Assembly: GCA_032629725.1 (NCBI GenBank)
Contig: JAFEVB010000004.1
Span: forward strand, 1,488,001 to 1,552,000
Length of the DNA: 64,000 nucleotides
Origin: Gremmenia infestans
Lineage: Eukaryota; Ascomycota; Leotiomycetes; Helotiales; Hamatocanthoscyphaceae
Reading direction: 5' to 3'
Part shown: positions 21,493 through 32,905 of the stretch, one piece after another
Layout of the letters: each line of letters starts with the position of its first letter
Numbering within the stretch: the first letter of the stretch is position 1
The notes under the pieces: model-generated
What the model was told of the DNA's origin: nothing
Seen by the model: the letters and a program-made list of their open reading frames with translations, nothing else
Database searches by the model: none
Made by a program: the position numbers and the translations under genes

Positions 21493-22394
21493 TCAGCATT
21501 CCGAATTCTTCTTCTCTTTCCCCTCGTGCACAATCCTCTTATACTGGTCCTCGACATATTTCATCGAAGCCCGACTAACCCTCTCCGGCGCCTTAAACCA
21601 AAGCGCCAGCCAATCCAAGCGCCACTGAAACGGTAGATCAGCGAACGGTACCGCATGATTTAGCATCGAGTACGAGGGAGTTTCGTCAGTCCATGAAGGG
21701 TCTCGAATCGTGACCACAAAATGCTGCGTCGTCCTCAAGGTCTTCAACTTCTCCACCAAGGGAAGCAAGGCAGCAATAGTCGGGAGATCGAGGATCTGAA
21801 GGCCGGTAGGATCGTCTTTCGTTAAAGCTTTGAGGGGTATGTATACTGTATCGTCTTCCGGGAAGAGCAGATTGACGAAGACGTTCTGTGCGTGGTAGAA
21901 AAACTCGGGACTCAGTCTATCCAGCATGATGATAAGGCGAGCAACCTCTGTTTTTCCTTCTTCTGTCTCTTGTGCTTCCAGATTGACCTCGATTTCGACG
22001 TGATTTTTATACCAAAAGTCGCGTCTACCTCCTTCGCTCATACCAGCTAAGTCCACGGCGAGGTCGTATTTGTCTTCATCAAACTTCTGGGTCTCGATCC
22101 AAGACTTGGAGCAGTCGCTAGCAGTCTTCTCAACATTTTGGACGATGTTGCGTGTAATTTTGTTGGAGGTAATCTTGACGTCTTTCATGGACTTGACGGG
22201 TCGGTTTAAGATGCGAAACAAGGGGCCTCCACTAGAAGCACGAGGGGTTATGCTTGAAGATGACTGGTTCATTCACATTAAAGGAGCTCAATAGCTTGGG
22301 ACTTAGGTATACGTACAGTTGATGCTGGCTGTTCAGCTGGTCTTCCAATCTTAAGGTTACGACCCATGCCGCTTCTCTGAGTTTTTGATGCCAT
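21493..22394 (-). CDS. Unknown-family protein, paralogue C
   Basis: Third member of the unnamed family, 282 residues in two exons (22394-22317 and 22263-21493). The phase-0 intron (22264-22316) is 53 nt, the same length and place as in B, with donor GTACGT and acceptor CAG. The 26-residue leader exon contains GMGRNLKIGRPAE, matching B's LKIGR motif. The core has SMKDVKITSNKITRNIV, KFDEDKYDLAVDLAGM, FWYKNHVEIEVNL, MLDRL, the VFVNLLFPEDD strand, LDLPTIAALLPLVEKLKTL and LNHAVPFADLPFQW, and ends in a basic/acidic tail. The repeated .. LPTIAALLPLVEKL segment is the best-conserved part across B-D. The fold and function are unknown to me. The sequence is intact, so the gene is probably active. Confidence 0.75.
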
Positions 22395-23107
22395 CCTGAG
22401 GATGGGAGAGATTCTGTGGTTTACTGAAAATCGGGGGCAGGAATTAGGAAGAGGTACGGAGTGATCGGATGTTGTTTTTGTCTTGGAGTGTAGGTAATAA
22501 TAAAAGGCCACTGCTTGTCGTCGATGTTGGCTGTTTATATAGAAAGCAAGAAGATCCCTGTCCCCGACCATTGGCCAGTCAATCGCCCAGGCTGAACAGT
22601 GTGAAATGCTGTGAGTCTATAGGTATTCACATGCAAAAGCATGGGATGCATGGAATTCATGATGAATAGAAAGTCGGTGGGCGATTGAATCCAATAGGCA
22701 AGGTTGTAGCAGCAAATTGGCAGCACTTATCTTTTAATCACCCCATTGAATAGTTACAGGGAGTCGAGTTATCAAGGAGGCAATTTAAGTATCTAAATCC
22801 TGTGATTTTCGGAGGTATAACTTATGTCAAGAAGGAACATTCAGAAGGTTATCTCTAAGATGCAAATGTTTAAAGTATTCCATGGTAATATCTACAAAGA
22901 AGGAAGTCCTCTGGGCTGATGACCAGAAATCGAAAGAACACCATCAATGCTGTGCAACCGTATCCAAGTAGGCGAAAAAAGAAGTGAAACTGTGCCACGA
23001 TTGTCAAGTCCTAATATTTGGCGCAAACCCTGGCGATGCGGGATAAGTCACCGTCGCCAACTTAAAGTACATTAAACGCTAAAGGATTTCCACCACAAGC
23101 GCCACGT
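22395..23107. other. Intergenic, 713 bp
   Basis: Promoter of paralogue C and 3' flank of D. No feature recognised. Confidence 0.5.
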
Positions 23108-24206
23108 TCAGTTGCCAGCATCTTTAGCACGATGGACTAGCTGCTGCTGGAATACAGAAGGGATGACCGTCTGCGGCGAGCTCAGATATGCCTCATGTTG
23201 ACGGCAGTATTCGTTGGATTGCTCGTTTACATACCGATAATTGGCGGTCCCAGGATTAATACGGATGCGACCTTGCTGGAAACCCGGTATCCAATAAAGG
23301 TGCCATTTATATGGCAAATAGCCAAACGGAGCCGCATACTGAAGCCACTCCCAGAGACAAGGTGTATCCCCGCTGTTGCGAGTGATGATATTGACGCACG
23401 TGAACCCCAAGTTCTTGAAAGTCTTCAGTTTTTCCACGAGGGGCTGGAGTGCCTTGATGCTCTGTACCTCAAATATATTGGTACTAGAGTCGTGGGTAGA
23501 TTCAGTTGGGAAGGACATGTTGATGAATATGTTTTCAAGATGATTGGTGAAATCTTGGCCAAGGCTATCCATGTGCCTCACGATTCTATAGATTTCATCT
23601 CCACCATTGGGACGAACAAGAGCGGCAATAGGGATCTGAATCTCGACATGGTTCTTCACCCAGAATTCCTCGCGCTCGGAAGATTCCATGTCCTGGACGG
23701 CTGCCGCTACTTTGTATTTGCTGGGGGCGAATTCCTTGGTGTCGACATATTTATTTTTGCCGTTAGAAATCGTGTCGACAAAGCGACTCGCATTGCGAAT
23801 TATACCTGTCGAAGAGATGACCACGTCTTTTTTGGTATTGTTGGGCCGGTAGTTGAGTTTAGAGGGCCGGAGTCGTGGGATTGGAAGGGTACGAATAGCC
23901 ATTTGGGTGGGATTGATTGTCTGTGACGAATATCAGCGGGGATAGGTTTATGCAAATATGAACACATACATTTGAGGCTTGGGCAGGTGCAGGTGCGGCA
24001 GCAACAGCATTGGCAGCAAAGACCATTGCGGCACGAGGAGCTGGAGCGTTTCGGCGTCCCAAAGCACCAGGGATGGGGTTCAGAGGTCCTATACCAGCAA
24101 ACGTCCCATTGTGGCTGTTGACCATATAGCGGCCAGAATGATGATGATTTTCGCTATCAAACTTAGCCTTGGAGGTGGTGGTAGAACGCTGATCTGGGGT
24201 AGACAT
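23108..24206 (-). CDS. Unknown-family protein, paralogue D
   Basis: Fourth member of the unnamed family, 349 residues in two exons (24206-23970 and 23920-23108). The 49-nt phase-0 intron (23921-23969, donor GTATGT, branch GCTGAT) again lies just before the core. The leader is Ala/Pro/His-rich with GALGRRNAPAP, a weak echo of the LKIGR motif of B and C. The core has NTKKDVVISSTGIIRN, KEFAPSKYKVAAAVQDM, FWVKNHVEIQIPIAAL, MDSLGQDF, the IFINMSFP strand, SIKALQPLVEKLKTF and LQYAAPFGYLPYKW, then a Tyr/Gln-rich tail. It shares more with C than with A. No catalytic signature is seen. Its start, ATG 24206, is the first in frame after an upstream AT-rich promoter. Confidence 0.75.
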
Positions 24207-24829
24207 CGTGAGGGTTGGCTAGACAAGCAAGCTAAAGTTTAGTTGTCAAGGTAGAGCTCGAGGTGAAGTAGGGCGAAACGTGAGGCACGAGGTGCTGTTG
24301 ATAAAGGGATCTTGGAAATCTTAATAAACTCGTTAGTTGACTTTACAACAAGAGCTGGGAAGGGTAAAAGATGTTTGGGTATCAGACGGCTTGAGGGTAG
24401 ATGAGTGATAACGTACAGATCGAGGGATTGTGTTCAAATGGTAATCAAGAAGTTCTGATGTCGAAAATGCTGCCTTGAGGAAGAGAATGAGGTCTTATAT
24501 ATGATAGCGTAAAGGTGACGAACAGGCGGTAACGTAAAAAATGTGTGAATTGGGAGTATAGGACGAACCATAAGTTAATCGAGAAATGGAAGCTCGAAAC
24601 AATCAAAAAGCATTCAATAAGTTGAGCGAGCAAAGTGAGAATGAAAGAAAAAGTAGGATGACTTTTAATAAGTTCAAGAGTCTTACATCATAGCTAGTTC
24701 ATCTGGTACCAAGTCAATAGCAAGTCTATAAATACGGTCCCTGATGCCGTGTTTTAAATTAGAAATGACACACTACCCTAAAGTCATGGACATAACGCCG
24801 TATCTCACTTGTCTAAATTATGTCAAGAT
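24207..24829. other. Intergenic, 623 bp
   Basis: Promoter of paralogue D and 3' flank of the PhoD-like gene. Nothing else recognised. Confidence 0.5.
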
Positions 24830-26818
24830 CTAACCCCACAACGCATCCTTACTCCATCGACTTCCAGAAATAGATGGAGGTGAAAGAACAACCGACGACC
24901 ACGCTTCGACACCATCGACATAGAGACGGAACTTCAGGATGCTTTGATCACTAGAAGTGTTCTCGATGGTAATAGCGCCAAGTTTAGAGTTACCCGCTGG
25001 TATATATCTTCCAAGAATTAGCAGAAATTAAGTTTCAGGGACTGTTGACGACTTACTTAACCATAACATCCTCTTCGTCATTTTGGCGATACGTTGGAAA
25101 GGGCAAATAAAATTGACTAAGCGGGCTCGTCGAAAATTCGTTCACTGTAGCACTAAGCGGCCACTTGCCACCCTGGGGTGGAGGGAAAGCAGTCGCTGCG
25201 AATTCATGTCTGTCGCCAGATATAATGACCACACCGACACCTCCTCGACTTCCAACATCCCACATAGCCTCTAGGACCGTCTGACGCTCAGCAAGGTACC
25301 CAGCCCAAGTATCGAGACTATTAACTCGCCAGTTCTTAGTGAAGGGAATGCTAGAAGCGATGATTTTCCATTTGACACCTTTTGGTTCGGGCTTCTCGAG
25401 GAAAGCAAGAAGATCGGCCAGTTGTTCAGCGCCAAGCATAGTCTTCTCGGTGCTATTCACGGGTAGATTACTGGAAGAATCTCTATATGTACGAGTGTCT
25501 AACATGAAGAACGAGGCTGGGCCCTGCGTAAATTCAAAATATGTGGCATCCTTTCTCAGGGTACTATAAGTCCCGGCTTGGCGTGCACGAGGTGGGTTGA
25601 CAGCTGTTTGATAATGATGCCATGGATCTGCGGCAGCTTCATAGACACCGGTCGTTTTGGCATCCCAGTCATTAGCGATCTCATGGTCGTCCAGAACGTG
25701 GATCCAGCTCAAATTCTGGCCTACAGCAGGCCAATCAGGTGAGGCATAGACTTGACGATATTCTCTCCTGTAATCCTCAACAGAAACGCCAAACCGCTTT
25801 GGGACATCCACATAGATGAAATCGCCCAGGAATAGCATAAATTGGGCACCCCCAGGGATTGAGTTAATGACCTTTCCCATGTGTCTGAATCCCGGAATGC
25901 TGAGTGCATGGTCGAGAGGATTGTAAGGGAATCGAGGTTTAATGCAGCTACTGGTGAGAAAGGTGAACGTGCCTTGCTTTCCAACCTGACCGGGTTTTGG
26001 AGGTACAGAAAAGGATCCGGTGTGGTTATTTGAAGTTACCCAGTGATACGTCCGATCCGGATGGCTTGGTAAAGGAAAGGTAACCGCCCCAGTAAAATCC
26101 GTCTCGTTGCTGAAGCCATTTATCTGTCCTGCCGCTTGCCATGCCGCATCCTCGTATGGAGCAGCTTGATCAGCGAGTCTGTAAGATACAAAAACCGGCC
26201 ATTGGGATGGATGGGGCTCTCTAATCAAAAGACTTGCCTCGGTGGGCGAGACATATCCCAATCGAGCGAAAGAGAGGTCGTGGCTAGGATGTAAGACTTT
26301 TGATCTGTACACTAGATCCGTTGCAGCCAAAACAAGAGCCACATTGACCAGCAACGTCGCCAAAGACAGCAGGGCCGAAGTGGGACTTGGCAGGCCAGTC
26401 AACATGGTCTTCCATGGCTTCGGTGACTTCTTCTCTACAAAGAGTGTCTCCTGGACCTCCACTTCCTCCACCACGTGTTTTGGTTTATCGGCACTCCGCA
26501 GATTCTTGGAATGTGCGGCGGTTGATGCAAGTACGGGCGGCTGGTCCTCGACCTCGGTCTCTACCACTGTAATATCCACATCGTCTTCCAGAACATTGTA
26601 TTGAGGCTGGGTCAGGAAACTGGCTATGAAGGAGGGGATGTAGATGGCAAATAAGGTGTAAATTATCGGAGGAAAAGGCTGTAGCTGGTCAGAATCTCTA
26701 ACAGCCTTGTAGGTCTGGAACAACTTACATGGCCGGGAATCCATCTCAGGAAGATGAACGCGAAGAGCCGTAGCGCAAGGGAGCTAGCAATGGTCGCTTT
26801 GTCTTGCAGAGTCGACAT
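24830..26818 (-). CDS. PhoD-like phosphatase with N-terminal membrane segments
   Basis: Predicted 627-631-residue metallophosphoesterase in three exons: 26818-26729, about 26678-25057 and 25007-24830. The N-terminus has several hydrophobic stretches (ASSLALRLFAFIFL, IIYTLFAIYIPSFIASF, SALLSLATLLVNVALVLA), giving a membrane anchor; the catalytic domain follows. PhoD-type metal-ligand motifs are LGDFIYVD, LDDHEIANDWD and ISGDRHEF. The family hydrolyses phosphodiesters or monoesters and is often wall- or membrane-associated; the substrate here is unknown. Intron 1 may be 44 or 50 nt, since two in-frame CAG acceptors lie 6 nt apart. I prefer 50 nt because of the branch-site spacing. Intron 2 (25008-25056, 49 nt, GTAAGT) adds the C-terminal YIPAGNSKLGAI block that this family normally has. 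Without it the protein stops early. Confidence 0.87.
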
Positions 26819-27628
26819 GTTGAGGGGAAATTGAGCTCAATTGTGAGGGTATTCAGAAGTTAGAGAACCAAGGAGATTAGAGGCATGTCTTTGGCATGTC
26901 TTGATACATGTCGTGTTTTGATTTCATCTGATGTTCCTCAATTGGTGCAGTCGTCATGGCAGCAGGGATTAGACAACGAGCCACATCTAGACAGTATTGG
27001 GAAACGCTCCATTCCGCAAACCTTGCATCTGCCAAGAAATACTGTGGCTGAACCGAATGGCTTGTTTACTCCACAGCTTATCTTCATCTGATCAGTGGAG
27101 GAGGTGTCCGCTGTTGAAAGATTCCGCTCCGCCAAAGGGGGGAGAGGAAGAGCCCATACCTAGGTATTATAAAGAAGAGGTAGGTACCTAGGTAGGCAGA
27201 TGCAGAGCTCTAGATCTCGATGGGCGTAGCTACTTGGTATCCCTTTATACGAGGTCGCAACCATCATCTCCCAATAGCCAATTGTTTTTGCTACCCCGCA
27301 TATAACTTGCGCCTAATTGCTGTACTCTACCGTTTGTACTCTGCACAAGAGGCAGTGCAATTGCTCTCTCCTATGTGGTCGCAAAGAACAATCGTTTGCG
27401 AACGCCTGGTACAAGCCGTTCTCGTTAAATTTACGTCATCACCTACAGCACCACAGCTTATAAGGTAGCCTTCCATGATGAGCCCCAGAAATTTGTAGCC
27501 AGATGTTACTATTGAGACCCCCAATATCACAAGTGTCAACGGTAGTAGCAAGGAAGTTCCAACAACGCTCACCAATCACTTCAAGTTTCCACCAGTGGCT
27601 AGCATCGTCAACCCGAAGAAACAACACC
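26819..27628. promoter_or_regulatory. Divergent promoter, 810 bp
   Basis: Shared upstream region of the PhoD-like gene (-) and the questin-oxidase-like gene (+). It contains a cluster of TAGGTA words, annotated separately. Short ORFs here lack homology. Confidence 0.5.
27156..27196. promoter_or_regulatory. TAGGTA/TACCTA repeat cluster
   Basis: Several copies of TAGGTA or its complement within 41 bp, upstream of the questin-oxidase-like gene. The same word recurs in the promoter of the downstream MFS gene. Possibly a transcription-factor site (inference). Confidence 0.4.
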
Positions 27629-29093
27629 ATGGCTTCCCCAAGCAAGATCCATCTTACTGTTAACGACACCGGCGTTGTCAAGAACAAATCTCAAACAAAT
27701 GAAGCAGCTGCCAAAGTATCGGAGCTTCTTCAGGAGAACCACGATGTGAATACTCCTCCTTTACAATCACAACACTAGCAAGTAACATGTGTTCTAGAAA
27801 CACCACATCTTCTTCAACGAGAACGGCTTCCATAACCATATTGCCCATCAGCTCCTCAGTCTTTACGGAGTGGGTGCGCCGGCATCTATTATCGAGCAGC
27901 GCTATGCCGAGAACGCTTCTTACCAGCGCCCTGCAAAGAGCAACGACGAAGTAGCAGTCGAAGACCTCCGCTCTCCAGAAACCTTTACCAAGTGTCTTGG
28001 AAAGGAGGAGTACTATCACTCATTCCTCGTATTTTTCCAAGCGGAGCTTGAAGCAAAGGGCTGGGAGAATGTTTTGAATGAGTATCTATTTGCCGGCAAT
28101 CAGAGATCAGAAGACTTATTAGGAAGGTTGTATGGTGGTTTGTATGCTGTATCCTCTTTAGTCACCTACAGCTGAAAACAAACAGGTTTTCTCCACCCCA
28201 TCATTCATCTTGGCTTTGGTATCGAATTTCACCAGCCAGCAATCATAGGCGAAGCCCTGGCACAAACAGCCTGTCACGACATCTGGACTGGTAAATATCT
28301 TTTCGCTGCCGAGAAAGCGGCGAAAGCCAACCCTACCAACTCTCCTAAAACCTATGTCCAGCTCCTCGATGAAATCAGGGAAGATAAGAAACTGTCGACG
28401 GCAGCTGAATGGGACGACAGCAACAAAATCCGTGACGGCATCCTAGTCCGTGCTCCAGAAGAGATGATGAACTATGCAACGCAGTGGGTTGTCACTCCTG
28501 AAAACCTAGAGCAGAAGACTGCCGAAATGATCAACTCAACAGTCTACTTCACAGCTGCAGCGCAACATCCTCCAAAGCAAGTTAAATTCGACTTCTACTT
28601 TATGCACTGCCTCAACTCCTCTATTTTCTTTCCAACCTTTAACGAACAGTCCTGGCTTTCGACTGCCAATAAAGTCCGCTTGCTACAATGGAAGGGGTAT
28701 CTAGATCTCGCTATGTACGCGTCGCGTCGCTCCCCTCCTTTGCTGTTGGAGGAAATTAGCACTTATGTCCCGGCGAAGCTGGAGAAGGGCGAAGGCGAGT
28801 GGCCTGGAATATTTGAAAGGCTGTGGGAGCTGAAGGACGATGGTCACGCGATTAAGTTGGGGCGCGCTGTGAGGAACGGGGAGTTGACCGCGGAGAAGTA
28901 CGGAGACGTTGAGTGGGCGAAGATTCGGGGGTTTATGTGGGAGAAGATTGGAAATATGGTCATTGACAGCGTGGAGGATGAGGGGAAGAATTGTAAGTTG
29001 CCGTTCCCCGTTTTAATAAATCCGAAAATCGGTCCCCAGAACTTGGAATTCACTTGTTATCCTCGAGGTGGCAATTACCTTCTCGAGGAGTAG
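27629..29093 (+). CDS. Questin-oxidase-like protein (DUF4243 family)
   Basis: Predicted 454-residue protein from exons 27629-27745, 27798-28137 and 28186-29093; introns of 52 nt and 48 nt (second donor GTTTGT). Family landmarks are HHIFFNENGFHNHIAHQLLSLYG near the start, a HPIIHLGFGIEFHQP block rich in His, AEALAQTA-like GEALAQTACHD, and FDFYFMHCLNSSIFFP. This family includes questin oxidase, a Baeyer-Villiger-type ring-cleaving enzyme of anthraquinone-derived pathways, and AflY of aflatoxin synthesis. No cofactor-binding motif is classical in it. No polyketide synthase is in this window, so it is not in an obvious cluster, though an MFS gene 1.5 kb away shares promoter words. The last 100 nt are uncertain: a GTAAGT at about 28994 could start one more intron and change the C-terminus. 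Confidence 0.82.
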
Positions 29094-29422
29094 CAAGTGC
29101 ATCTTCTTCATAAATCCCTAATAAACCTCCTTTCAGCTCTACCACCCTTTGGAACGTCAAAAGAAAACGACTAACAGATGTTTCTAGGGGCTCGAAGTGT
29201 AGGGTTTGACGAGGCCTGGGTCGAATATAAGGATCGTCCGCGACGAGCACAAATCTGATTAATATTATTCTTAAACCCTCTGCCGCACGAAGTGTGACAC
29301 CTGTATGGAAATCCAACAGCAAAATCTGTATTTATCTGCCTGCCTTCAAAAAAATGCAGATAACATATGCCTCTCTTGAACCTCGACCATCAGACGACAA
29401 ATGCATGCTCATCGTGCATTAA

Positions 29423-29870
29423 GTGACTGGGTGTAGAGGCCTCCGGCACGTCTCAATCGAAGGCCTGTCTAGCTTTCGTCCTGTGCCTCCTGGTATCTTG
29501 AAAATACTCCAGGGGTGGCGTCTATCGACTATTTTACTTGGTGATCCTCATCCATCTTTGGCGTTATTGTGGTCGTTGTGGCCGTCATGGACGCTGCGTG
29601 TCCTAGTCCTAGTTTATCCTCTGGTATTGAAGAACTAAGATCGCTGGAATTCGAATGTAATTTTTCCATGTTGGCTGTGAGGAAAAATTGTCATGACTTG
29701 GAACACCTAACAAATCGTTGAAGCTGGGAAGTGGCTGAATTGACTCGAATGACATTGGAACGAGAGAAGGCAGCTTGAAAGAGAACAAAAAGGGAGAATT
29801 AAAAATTCGAAAGCCTTGAGAGTTTGGTTTTGGAAATGCAACCGGATAATCATTCGATCAAGATAAATTT
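29423..29870 (+). pseudogene. Possible relic of a leucine-rich (F-box/LRR-like) gene
   Basis: Successive frames read LRHVSIEGLSSFRPVPPGIL, then IEELRSLEFECNFSML, NCHDLEHLTN and LESLVLEMQPDN. The spacing of Leu residues resembles fungal F-box/LRR proteins, but frames change and stops intervene, and no F-box is seen. A weak call from composition and pattern only. Confidence 0.22.
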
Positions 29871-30330
29871 GGAGAATCTTATCCTGGTGGCGCTTGCCAT
29901 ATTAGATCCGTCATTTCAGTGACATGGAAACTACGCCGCAGCAAGAACATTTGGAGTCCTCGAGTTGAAAGAAGGCTTGCGATTTGCGTCAATAGATGAT
30001 TCCTTGAATATCTTGTGACGAAAGCATAGTAGCTCGGAAAATCCGGGCGTTTTTGGTATGACACTCTAAGGATATGAGCATGAGTGACTTCGTCGATACC
30101 CGGTAATTATGTTTGGTGGGCCATAACTTGCGCATATCCAAATGCTTTCAGTTAAGAAGTTTCGAGGGTGGGAAAGTGTGAGAGTTGATGTTGAGAAAAG
30201 TCAGCGACGGGTCTACGCTAACCTCTTTCGGAACCCGTGTACAGTAACAATTTTTTTATCCTAAACATGAAATAATCACGATTTCCTTATTGCAGCAGGT
30301 GTTAAAAGGTATCCCCTTCAAGGGCCAGCG

Positions 30331-30502
30331 TACCTACCTACCCTACCTACTACCTTGCTTATCAATTACCGGTCACGTGTAGCCTACTCTCCGATTCGCG
30401 GCCCTTTTGCAGCTGGCATCGGCAGCATCGTTCCGTCCCGTACGTGAAATGCATTTAGGCTTGAAGATGCCGATCAACCGTTGCCATATGGTAGGTAGGT
30501 AG
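30331..30502. promoter_or_regulatory. TACCTA repeats and CACGTG box upstream of MFS gene
   Basis: TACCTACCTACCCTACCTAC-type run at 30331-30355, its reverse form GTAGGTAGGTAG at 30491-30502, and a GTCACGTG box at 30372-30379. All lie within 320 bp of the start codon. Confidence 0.4.
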
Positions 30503-30647
30503 TCCTTGCTCTAGCTCGATTAAAAAAAAACTCGAGGACTGGATATGAGTAGAAAGATACCATGTTTTCCTTGAGATCAAACCTTGGCATCCGTCACTCA
30601 AGGTCCCGAAATTGAAGCTATTCCCGTGCTTACTTGCTTCTTGCGCA

Positions 30648-32580
30648 ATGCCTCCTACTTCAGATCACAACGGCGTTACCCTCACATCATCTCGCACCTC
30701 AGCCTCGCCAGATGCCAACGCCACAGCCCTTGATCTTGAAAAACAAGACACAGAGACTCAATCCGTACATGATGCCTCGCATCCTAATAATACGACTCGC
30801 GCACGTGTTACAAGAACCCAATCGATCACTAGACGCGCTTCGAATCGAAACCGCTTCACGCATCCCTTGTCTCACGTCAAGACTTCCGAGGCTGAAATTG
30901 TAGACTTTGATGGAGAAGACGACCCTTACAGGCCCATCAATTGGCCTTTCAGAAAGAAGGTTATAACAACTTTGTTATATGGGTTAACGACTATGGGCTC
31001 CACGTGGTCGACTAGTATTTATAGTCCAGCTATCGCGCAAATTTCTGAAGAATATGGGGTGGCAGACGAGGTGGGGATTTTAGGTACTACATTTTTACTT
31101 CTAGGGTTCGGATTCGGGCCTTTATTATGGGCGCCGTTGAGCGAAGTGTAAGTTTAATAAGAGGGGTGAAGGGTGGGGGTTCAGTGCTTACGTTTGAAAT
31201 AGTTATGGGAGGAAACCTGCAGTTTTGATACCGTACTTTATCGCTGCTTGCTTTTCATTTGGCACAGCTACGGCAAAAGACCTACAGACCATCTTGATCA
31301 CGCGCTTTTTCGCCGGATTGTTTGGGTCAGCTCCAGTAACAAATACCGGTGGAGTTCTTGGGGATATCTGGTCACCTAGCCAGAGAGGTACTGCTATTGT
31401 AGGATATGCTTTTGCAGTAGTTGGCGGACCGACTCTAGGGTATGTTTGGACCATATATTATCAAAGCTTGTTACTGACTTTTCACCAGACCAATTGTTGG
31501 AGGGGCTATCGTCTCTAGCTACTTACGTTGGAGATGGACTGAATACGTGCGTTTCGCATATCTTTACATACCAACCCGGCTAATACATCCTAGATCACTG
31601 GTATCATGCAGGTGTTCTTCCTCGTAATGGACTTGATCATCCTCGACGAGTCTTATCCACCCGTCCTTCTTGTCAACAAAGCTCGAAGGTTGCGACACGA
31701 GTCTGGTAACTGGGCTCTTCACGCTCACCATGAAGAGTGGGACGTTGGTCTGAAAGAATTAGCTCACAAATTCTTGTTGACTCCTTTTCGTCTCTTGGTC
31801 ACTCCCATTGCTTTTTGCGTTGCCTTGTACGCATCCTTCGTATATGGTATTCTGTATCTGTAAGTGACTTTGAAATCCCATCCCTCACTCTAGATTAGCT
31901 ATGATACGAGGATTACCTCGCGCATCTGCTGTTCTGAGCTGACACCGTTCTAGATGCTTAGCAGCAATCCCTATCCAATTTGCAGAAGAAAGAGGTTGGG
32001 GTCCTGTAACCTCCGAGCTTCCCTTCCTCGCCCTGCTACTCGGCACAATCCTCGGTGGGGGTGCCAACGTCTTGTTCGTTCTCCCTCCTATTCTCACTAG
32101 TCCTTTCTAACAGTCCCCAGCAACAACAAATTCTACATCCGCAAACTCCAAGCAAACAACATGCGCGCTGTACCCGAAGCGCGCCTACCCCCAATGATGG
32201 TTGGCTCCGTCTTCTTCGCCGGCGGCCTATTCATCTTCGGGTGGACATCCTACCGCCACGTATTCTGGCTCGCACCATGTATCGGACTCGTATGCATGGG
32301 ATTCGGGTTCTTTACCATTTTCCAAGCAGCGCTGAACTACTTAATTGACACGTTTCAAAAATACTCTGCAAGTGCGGTTGCTGCAAATACGTTTTTGAGG
32401 AGTATATTTGCGGCGGTGTTTCCGTTATTTGTTACTCCCATGTTCCATAATTTGGGAATACCATGGGCGAGTAGCTTATTAGGGTTCGTAGCCGTTGCGT
32501 TGATTCCGATTCCGTACCTGTTTTACATTTATGGACCGAGTATCAGGAAGAGGGGAAAGTTTACTGCACAAGTCACGTAG
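30648..32580 (+). CDS. MFS transporter, DHA1 polyamine/drug-export type
   Basis: Predicted 546-residue plasma-membrane exporter from six exons: 30648-31147, 31203-31439, 31489-31546, 31594-31859, 31954-32073 and 32121-32580. Introns are 55, 49, 47, 94 and 47 nt; the last uses donor GTTCGT, and only this choice gives the family's NVFNNKFYIRKL block. The N-terminus is long, hydrophilic and Arg/Ser-rich. Then come VDFDGEDDPYRPINWPFRKK, a hallmark of TPO1/FLU1-like DHA1 proteins, TM1 from KVITTLLYGLTTMGS, PLSEVYGRKPA between TM2 and TM3, and GGPTLGPIVGGAI in the TM5 antiporter region. PEARLPPMMVG marks the central loop end. Likely substrates are polyamines, drugs or a metabolite. TACCTA words shared with the questin-oxidase-like gene suggest possible co-regulation (inference). 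Confidence 0.92.
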
Positions 32581-32905
32581 ATATAGGAAAGGTAGAGAGG
32601 GGGAAGCATTGTTGGAGTGGAGACGTTTTGCAGCGCATGGAATACATTGCACATACACATATAAATTTATAGAAGTACATAGCTTAGATACCCGTACATA
32701 ATAATATCACCATTAGTTTCATCGATCTATATCTAATCTTATGGTTTCGACAAAATTTGACGAATTCCAATCCAATTCAAAGCCTTGCCCTCAGCCTCGC
32801 TTCAAAGCGGCTTCACCCGGCAGAATCTTATCATAAAATTCCCAACCACGACCTTCACTTCCTACTCCATCCCATCTCTCTCACCCACCCGCAATCGCAA
32901 CCACG
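32581..32905. other. Intergenic, 325 bp
   Basis: 3' flank of the MFS gene and promoter of TIM22. The 60 nt before the TIM22 ATG are pyrimidine-rich, as is common in fungal leaders. Confidence 0.5.

Larger units (their letters stand above)
29094..30647. other. Intergenic, 1.55 kb, with a possible gene relic
   Basis: Holds a broken leucine-rich stretch (annotated separately), TACCTA repeats at 30331-30355 and 30491-30502, and a CACGTG box at 30374-30379 ahead of the MFS gene. Nothing else seen. Confidence 0.5.

Noticed and set aside
23195..23926. 243-codon plus-strand frame opposite paralogue D
   Set aside because: The minus strand encodes a conserved family member with a good intron; this frame is its antisense shadow.
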